Positions 14,151 through 18,372 of a stretch of DNA of 18,372 bases are shown one piece after another. The position numbers and the translations under genes were made by a program. Source of the DNA: an uncultured Clostridium sp. (lineage in GTDB: Bacteria > Bacillota > Clostridia > UBA1212 > UBA1255). The notes beneath the pieces are model-generated. The model was given only the letters and a program-made list of their open reading frames with translations. It was not told the DNA's origin and did no database searches. The first letter of the stretch is position 1. Each line of letters starts with the position of its first letter. The stretch covers positions 1-18,372 of the forward strand of contig UQSG01000042.1 of NCBI GenBank assembly GCA_900543695.1, read 5' to 3'.

Positions 14151-14645
14151 ATGGCAGAACAGAAGCCTACGCATCTTACCAGGGAAGGGCTCAAGCATTA
14201 TCAGGAGCGCCTCGAATACCTGAAGGGCGAAAAGACAATGGAAATCATCAAAAGAATCGAAATTGCAAGGGGATTCGGCGACCTGTCGGAAAACTCTGAA
14301 TATGATGACGCGAAGCGGGAGCAGCAGGAAAACGAAGCGGAGAAGCATCGAATTGAAGAAATTCTCAAAAATTACGTATTGATTGACGAAACCGATCTAA
14401 ATACAGACACTGTCCGTCTGGGGCAGTGTGTTACGCTGTACGATTATGATTTTGAAGAAGAAGTGGAATATTATCTGGTCGGTTCTACGGAGGCCGATCC
14501 GATCGCAGGAAAAATCTCCAACGAATCTCCGGTAGGGCAGGCGATTCTTGGCAAGAAAGTAGACGACATTGTAGAAGTGGAGACGCTTGACGGCGTAGTC
14601 AAATATAAAATCGTAAAGATCCGGATTCCCGACAAAAAGGCATAA
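14151..14645 (+). CDS. greA: Transcription elongation factor GreA
   Basis: This 164-aa factor binds the RNA polymerase secondary channel and stimulates cleavage of backtracked transcripts. The N-terminal coiled coil carries LTREGLKHYQERLEYLKG and the tip motif GDLSENSEYDDAK with the acidic residues that support cleavage. The C-terminal FKBP-like domain shows SPVGQAILGKKVDDIVEVE. Length is standard. AGAGGAG lies upstream of the ATG. It sits between guaB (19 bp) and lysS (25 bp); a greA-lysS pair is common in Firmicutes, so all three probably share the guaB promoter. Confidence 0.97.
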   Translation: MAEQKPTHLTREGLKHYQERLEYLKGEKTMEIIKRIEIARGFGDLSENSEYDDAKREQQENEAEKHRIEEILKNYVLIDETDLNTDTVRLGQCVTLYDYDFEEEVEYYLVGSTEADPIAGKISNESPVGQAILGKKVDDIVEVETLDGVVKYKIVKIRIPDKKA

Positions 14646-14670
14646 CGGATGAGAATCGAGGAGGACGCGC

Positions 14671-16650
14671 GTGGACGAAACAACAGAAATGAACCATACG
14701 AATGAAAATACGGAGGAACGGGAGCTGAGCGCCGAGGAGCTGAGCGAACAGGCGCAGATTCGCCGAAATAAGCTGGAGGAATTAAAACGGGCCGGAAAGA
14801 ATCCCTTTGCGATCACAAAATACGATGTGACACATTCCTCTGAAGACGTGAAAAACAGTTATCTGGAAGCGGAAGAACCGGATCCGGACAGTCCGGTCGT
14901 TTCTGTGGCGGGACGGATTATGCTGAAGCGGATTATGGGGAAAGCAAGCTTTTTCCATATCCAGGACAAAAGCGGTCTTCTCCAGATTTATATCAAGAGC
15001 GATGCGGTTGGCGGCGAGGCCTATCAGGATTTTAAAACATATGATATCGGCGATATCGTCGGAATCCGCGGAACGGTATTTAAAACAAAAACGGGTGAAA
15101 TTACCGTAAAAGCAAAAGAAATTACGCTCCTGTCCAAATCGCTCCAGCCGCTTCCGGAGAAGCGCCACGGCCTGCGGGATCTGGACACGCGCTACCGCCA
15201 GCGCTATGTCGATTTGATCGTTAATCCGGAGGTACGCGGCGTATTTGAAAAGCGCTCGCAAATCATTCGGGAAATCCGCAGCTATTTGGATCGCTGCGAA
15301 TTTATGGAGGTAGAAACGCCGGTACTGCACGGCATTGCCGGAGGCGCAGCGGCCAGACCGTTTATTACGCATCATAATACGCTTGATATCGATCTGTATC
15401 TTCGTATCGCGCTGGAGCTTCATTTAAAACGTCTGATTGTCGGGGGCTTCGACAAGGTATACGAAATCGGACGCGTCTTTCGGAACGAGGGCATGGATCC
15501 GAAGCATAATCCGGAATTTACGCTGCTGGAGCTGTATCAGGCCTATACGGATTATAACGGGATGATGGAGCTTACGGAGGGCTTGATCCGGCATGTTTCA
15601 AAAGCGGTAAACGGGACGGGAAAAATTCCGTTCGGAGACGAGGTCATCGATCTGGACAAGCCGTTCCGGCGCATTTCCATGAGCGATGCGGTACTGGAAT
15701 ATGCCGGCGTGGATTTTAAAGAGATTAAAACGACGGAAGAAGCGCGCAGGCTTGCCAGGGAGCATCACATCGAATTTGAAGACCGCCACGGGATCGGAGA
15801 TATTCTGAATCTGTTTTTCGAAGAATACGCGGAAAAGCATCTGATTCAGCCGACCTTTGTTACGAACCATCCTGTCGAGATTTCTCCTCTGGCAAAGCGT
15901 ATGCCGGAAAATCCCGGCTATACGGAGCGTTTTGAATTGTTTATTGTCGGAAGCGAGCATGCGAACGCATTTTCTGAGCTCAACGATCCCATAGACCAGC
16001 GTGAGCGCTTTGAGCGTCAGGCGGCGCTGAAGGCGGCGGGCGATGAGGAAGCAAACGACATTGACAGCGATTTCCTGAACGCACTGGAAATTGGAATGCC
16101 TCCGACCGGCGGCATGGGCATGGGGATTGATCGACTGGTTATGCTGCTTACGAATACCCGCTCGATCCGGGATGTTCTGCTGTTCCCGACAATGAAACCC
16201 TTGAATAGTGTAAAGGACGAAATTGGTGTAAACTCTCAGCCGATTGAATCCCCAAAAGCCGAGCCGGAAAAGATAGATTTCTCCAAAGTAGAGATCGAGC
16301 CTTTGTTCAAGGATTTCGTAGATTTTGAGACTTTCTCTAAGTCCGATTTCCGGGCGGTCAAGGTGCTTGCCTGCGAAGCAGTACCAAAGTCCAAGAAGCT
16401 GCTCAAATTCACGCTGGACGATGGAACAGGCACAGAACGCACGATTTTAAGCGGTATTCATAGCTTTTACGAGCCGGAAGAACTGGTCGGCAAGACCTGT
16501 ATCGCTATTACCAATCTTCCGCCAAGACCGATGATGGGCATTGATTCCTGCGGCATGCTTATCAGTGCGGTACACCACGAAGAAGGCGAAGAAAAGCTCC
16601 ATCTTCTGATGGTAGATGACCATATTCCGGCGGGCGCAAAGCTCTACTAA
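14671..16650 (+). CDS. lysS: Lysyl-tRNA synthetase (class II) with C-terminal tRNA-binding domain
   Basis: This 659-aa enzyme charges tRNA-Lys. An N-terminal OB-fold anticodon-binding domain (about 75-155) is followed by the class II core: YRQRYVDLIVNPEVR (175-189), motif 2 VYEIGRVFRNEGMDPKHNPEFT (263-284) and motif 3 GGMGMGIDRLVMLLT (480-494). The ordinary protein would end near LLFPTMKPL (503-511). Here about 148 residues follow: a linker and a tRNA-binding OB domain of the EMAP-II/MetG C-terminal type (about 545-659; SDFRAVKVLACEAVPKSKKL, MMGIDSCGMLISA). Phe codons are mostly TTT in the core but six of eight are TTC in the domain, suggesting a different origin. GTG start at 14671 with GAGGAGG (14658-14664) at 6 nt. 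It lies beside conjugative-element DNA. Confidence 0.95.
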   Translation: MDETTEMNHTNENTEERELSAEELSEQAQIRRNKLEELKRAGKNPFAITKYDVTHSSEDVKNSYLEAEEPDPDSPVVSVAGRIMLKRIMGKASFFHIQDKSGLLQIYIKSDAVGGEAYQDFKTYDIGDIVGIRGTVFKTKTGEITVKAKEITLLSKSLQPLPEKRHGLRDLDTRYRQRYVDLIVNPEVRGVFEKRSQIIREIRSYLDRCEFMEVETPVLHGIAGGAAARPFITHHNTLDIDLYLRIALELHLKRLIVGGFDKVYEIGRVFRNEGMDPKHNPEFTLLELYQAYTDYNGMMELTEGLIRHVSKAVNGTGKIPFGDEVIDLDKPFRRISMSDAVLEYAGVDFKEIKTTEEARRLAREHHIEFEDRHGIGDILNLFFEEYAEKHLIQPTFVTNHPVEISPLAKRMPENPGYTERFELFIVGSEHANAFSELNDPIDQRERFERQAALKAAGDEEANDIDSDFLNALEIGMPPTGGMGMGIDRLVMLLTNTRSIRDVLLFPTMKPLNSVKDEIGVNSQPIESPKAEPEKIDFSKVEIEPLFKDFVDFETFSKSDFRAVKVLACEAVPKSKKLLKFTLDDGTGTERTILSGIHSFYEPEELVGKTCIAITNLPPRPMMGIDSCGMLISAVHHEEGEEKLHLLMVDDHIPAGAKLY

Positions 16651-16697
16651 AACGGGATGTACTTCATTTTCCGAAAACCTCGGATTTTACACAAATA

Positions 16698-16732
16698 CAC
16701 CAATTTTACACCAATCGGTGCTAAAATCGGTG
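16698..16732. repeat. Inverted repeat with iterated CACCRAT motifs downstream of lysS
   Basis: CACCAATTTTA (16698-16708) is mirrored by TAAAATCGGTG (16722-16732), matching at all but one position. An inner CACCAATCGGTG (16709-16720) can fold on itself. The CACCRAT motif thus occurs several times in 35 bp. It could be part of a recombination or regulatory site of the element; this is inference. Confidence 0.5.
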
Positions 16733-16770
16733 CAGTAACAAAAAAATCGCATAATTTTTAGTTTCACACC

Positions 16771-16814
16771 GCCCCTGAGAAGGTATAGCTTCTCAGGGGC
16801 TTCTGTATTTTCTC
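16771..16814 (+). terminator. Long-stem terminator downstream of lysS
   Basis: A perfect 12-bp stem, GCCCCTGAGAAG (16771-16782) with CTTCTCAGGGGC (16789-16800), encloses the 6-nt loop GTATAG. The following TTCTGTATTTTCTC is T-rich but interrupted. It is the only strong hairpin after lysS, 120 bp past its stop, and may belong to the element. Confidence 0.7.
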
Positions 16815-16903
16815 ATAGTTTTTACTCTCCCCGTCGCAAACTATACCAATCCACGCTTTCCCAATATAATGAAGCTAATCGCAGAGGAAGGAGAGGATTG
16901 AGT

Positions 16904-16993
16904 ATGAGCAATATTTTATCAGAGGTACACCCTGAACTTGTTGCGGAATGGTCGGATAAAAACCTGCCGCTTACACCGGATAGAATTACATAA
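16904..16993 (+). pseudogene. Truncated zinc-ribbon repeat protein of a mobile element
   Basis: ATG with GGAAGGAGAGG upstream opens a 29-codon frame beginning MSNILSEVHPELVAEW and including SDKNLPLTPDRIT, then TAA at 16991. I recognise this as the start of proteins made of repeated treble-clef or zinc-ribbon units (HPELVAEWS...), common in conjugative elements of gut Clostridia. Such proteins continue with a Trp- and Cys-rich segment, which is missing here. Sortase-coding sequence follows immediately, so the body of the gene has been deleted. A -10-like TATAAT (16865-16870) lies upstream without a clear -35. Confidence 0.65.
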
Positions 16994-17433
16994 AGCCCTC
17001 GGACAATGTAGTGATCTACGGTCATCATATGAACAACGGCTCGATGTTCGCCGACCTTGAAAAATTCAAGGACGAGGATTTCTGGAAGGAACATAAAACG
17101 ATTGCCTTTAACACCCTGACAGAGAAATATGAGTATGAAATCCTTGCGGTTTTCAAAACCGTTGTCTACACCGACAGACCGGAAGCCTTCAAATATTACC
17201 GCTTTACGGACGCTCAGTCGCCGGAGGAGTTTGACGCTTATATTGAAAAATGTAAGGAGCTTTCCCTTTACGACGCGGGCGTATCAGCGGAGTACGGCGA
17301 CAAGCTGATCACGCTTTCCACCTGTGAATATTCCCGCACGAACGGAAGGCTTGTCGTTGTGGCGAAAAAAGTGACAGAAAGCAGTGGTGCAAATGCTCCC
17401 GCAAATGACGGGGCGGCAGAGATACCGAGCTAA
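16984..17433 (+). pseudogene. Class B sortase, C-terminal fragment
   Basis: The frame (149 codons after an in-frame TAG at 16981) encodes the catalytic half of a class B sortase, a transpeptidase that joins surface proteins to peptidoglycan. It shows KPSDNVVIYGHHMNNGSMF with the catalytic His, LITLSTCEYS with the catalytic Cys, and TNGRLVVVAKK with the catalytic Arg. Full-length enzymes have about 100 more N-terminal residues including a membrane anchor; these are missing, replaced by the remnant of the zinc-ribbon gene. The first possible start is a GTG at 17011, with no good ribosome binding site. So it is probably not made, or made as a soluble, unanchored piece. The C-terminal tail overlaps the next gene. 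Confidence 0.85.
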
Positions 17434-17755
17434 CGCCCTGATAAAGAAGCTGTGCGCTAATTATGATGACGGGAACTGTCTGCTTCTTGATGAGGGGGAA
17501 GGCTGCGTCTGCGTACAGAGTATATCCTACTCGCTTTTGTGCAGATATTTCCGCAATGCGGTGCTTCCGGCAGATCCGGCGCTGGAAGCGGAGATACTCG
17601 GAACGCACCCTGACAGGTGCGTTTCCTGCGGCTCTCCCATTATCAAGCGTGGCAACAGGAAAAAGTATTGTGAGAAATGCGCCGGTATCGCATACAAAAG
17701 ACAGCAGGCAGAGTACGCAAGAAAAAAGCGCACAGAATCGAAAAATAGAGGGTAA
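17390..17755 (+). CDS. Cysteine-rich VLP-type mobile-element protein
   Basis: This 121-aa cytoplasmic-looking protein matches the Cys_rich_VLP pattern often found in conjugative elements of Clostridia. The first half holds RANALIKKLCANYDDGNCLLL and CVCVQSISYSLLCRYFRNAVLP. The second half is a zinc-ribbon-like unit, CVSCG and KKYCEKCAG, ending in a basic tail rich in Lys and Arg. Cys spacing suggests metal binding; function is unknown, perhaps nucleic-acid contact in transfer or regulation. It overlaps the sortase fragment by 44 bp in another frame. The start is uncertain: GTG 17384, ATG 17390 or ATG 17402 are possible and none has a strong ribosome binding site. A terminator follows. Confidence 0.8.
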   Translation, partial: QMLPQMTGRQRYRANALIKKLCANYDDGNCLLLDEGEGCVCVQSISYSLLCRYFRNAVLPADPALEAEILGTHPDRCVSCGSPIIKRGNRKKYCEKCAGIAYKRQQAEYARKKRTESKNRG

Positions 17756-17795
17756 AAAGTCCTTGATTCAAGCGGATTTTCAGCCCTCGCACTTT

Positions 17796-17833
17796 GAGGG
17801 GCAAGGTGTTGATACCTTTTCCCTCTTTTTTTT
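17796..17833 (+). terminator. Terminator before the transfer-protein gene, possible attenuator
   Basis: GAGGG (17796-17800) pairs with CCCTC (17821-17825) and AAGGT (17803-17807) with ACCTT (17814-17818), followed by eight T (17826-17833). CCCTC at 17784-17788 can pair with the same GAGGG, giving a mutually exclusive upstream hairpin. A further small hairpin (17840-17857) lies just before the next ribosome binding site. Confidence 0.8.
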
Positions 17834-17873
17834 ACTTCAAAGCGTCCACGGGCGCTTGGAAAGGAGGTTTTCT

Positions 17874-18372
17874 ATGCCGGATATTAAGACAAGGGATATA
17901 GCGAAAGGCACGATCAAAACGATTGACAAATCGGCGGTTGCCGCCGAGCGTATGAAATCCGCCTTTATCCAGACCAAAGAGAAAGCGGAACATTCTGTTA
18001 GTGTTCCCGAAAGCAGTGCGGAAGAATATGCTTCTAACCGTTTGGAAAGCGGTATCGACCGAGTTTCCCACGAAGCCGTACACCAATTTGACAAGCAGGG
18101 GCGCAAGGGCGTTCAGGCGACAAAGCAGAATATCGTCAAGGCAAAGGACGGTATTCAGAAATTCAAGGAAAAGCGGGCGGCGCAGTCGCTTCAAAAACAG
18201 GCGCAGGCGGCAGCTCCACGAAAAGGCGTCAGTCAGAGTATCAAAGCGGTGGAACAGCCGAAGAAAGCAGTAAAAGAGTCTGCCCGTTCCGCAGGGAAAA
18301 AGACGATTAAGACGGTTGGGAAAGGCTCGGCGAAAACAGCGCAGAAAACGGTAAAAACCGCAGAGCGCACCG
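17874..18372 (+). CDS. N-terminus of a conjugative-element transfer protein (runs off the window)
   Basis: An open frame of 166 codons starts at ATG 17874, with AAGGAGG (17861-17867) 6 nt upstream, and has no stop before the window end. It begins MPDIKTRDIAKGTIKTIDK and contains VHQFDKQGRKGVQATK. After about residue 85 it becomes a low-complexity Lys/Ala/Gln stretch (KTVGKGSAKTAQKTVK). I recognise this as the N-terminal region of large proteins from conjugative elements of gut Clostridia. In these, a long basic region precedes a hydrophobic segment and an extracellular peptidoglycan hydrolase part, thought to open the wall for the mating channel. Those later domains would lie beyond this window, so the enzymatic part is inferred from the family. 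Confidence 0.8.
   Translation, partial: MPDIKTRDIAKGTIKTIDKSAVAAERMKSAFIQTKEKAEHSVSVPESSAEEYASNRLESGIDRVSHEAVHQFDKQGRKGVQATKQNIVKAKDGIQKFKEKRAAQSLQKQAQAAAPRKGVSQSIKAVEQPKKAVKESARSAGKKTIKTVGKGSAKTAQKTVKTAERT

Larger units (their letters stand above)
16651..18372 (+). mobile_element. Edge of an integrated conjugative element (partly deleted)
   Basis: From just after lysS to the window end, the recognisable products are of conjugative-element type: a zinc-ribbon repeat protein remnant, a class B sortase fragment, a Cys-rich VLP-like protein and the N-terminus of a MPDIKTR-type transfer protein. No integrase, relaxase or attachment repeat is visible, so the left boundary is uncertain. It may lie inside the lysS 3' region, near 16205. 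The other end lies outside the window. Confidence 0.75.

Noticed and set aside
16659..16763. 34-codon frame after lysS (starting MYFIFRK), and another reading resembling the end of a recombinase
   Set aside because: No ribosome binding site, too short, and I could not match either reading with any certainty to an integrase C-terminus.
1..18372. Search for tRNA, rRNA and CRISPR features
   Set aside because: No cloverleaf with a conserved T-loop motif in context, no rRNA-like segment and no regularly spaced direct repeats were found by eye.

Overview
This window looks like a chromosomal segment from an anaerobic member of the Clostridia (Bacillota), with the edge of an integrated conjugative element at its right end. 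The support is a rubrerythrin gene, the acetate pathway genes pta and ackA, strong AGGAGG-type ribosome binding sites, near-consensus sigma-A promoters, a GuaB type I associate with Clostridia, and PT-rich secreted proteins carrying dockerin and cohesin-like modules. The family or genus cannot be fixed from the sequence alone.

Left part (1-6800). On the minus strand are thiamine pyrophosphokinase and rubrerythrin. The first is divergent from a plus-strand 3-dehydroquinate synthase (aroB), and the two promoters share one -35 region. aroB runs head-on into a two-gene minus-strand operon, overlapping it by 30 bp. The operon encodes a 746-aa cell-surface glucosaminidase ending in a two-loop type I dockerin, followed 16 bp later by a 489-aa membrane-anchored protein whose extracellular N-terminus looks like a cohesin. 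I read this as a self-contained, non-cellulosomal cohesin-dockerin pair for holding a peptidoglycan hydrolase at the cell surface. It is the most interesting system in the window.

Middle part (6800-16200), all on the plus strand. It holds pta-ackA (acetyl-CoA to acetate and ATP), rpmF (ribosomal protein L32) with a consensus promoter and structured leader, der-plsY (ribosome assembly GTPase and phospholipid acyltransferase), a LamG-like lipoprotein, and a guaB-greA-lysS operon (GMP synthesis, transcript cleavage factor, lysyl-tRNA synthetase). GuaB is a divergent, longer form. LysS carries a C-terminal tRNA-binding domain whose codon use differs from the core.

Right part (16650-18372). This is conjugative-element DNA joined just after lysS. 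It holds a 29-codon remnant of a zinc-ribbon repeat protein fused by deletion to the C-terminal half of a class B sortase, then a cysteine-rich VLP-type small protein. After a strong terminator with a possible competing hairpin comes the Lys/Ala-rich N-terminus of a large transfer protein that runs off the window. The lysS 3' end may have been supplied by this element.

The only gene-free stretch longer than 300 bases is 6479-6806. It holds two divergent promoters, several inverted repeats and a leader hairpin. Positions 1-189 hold no gene I can support.
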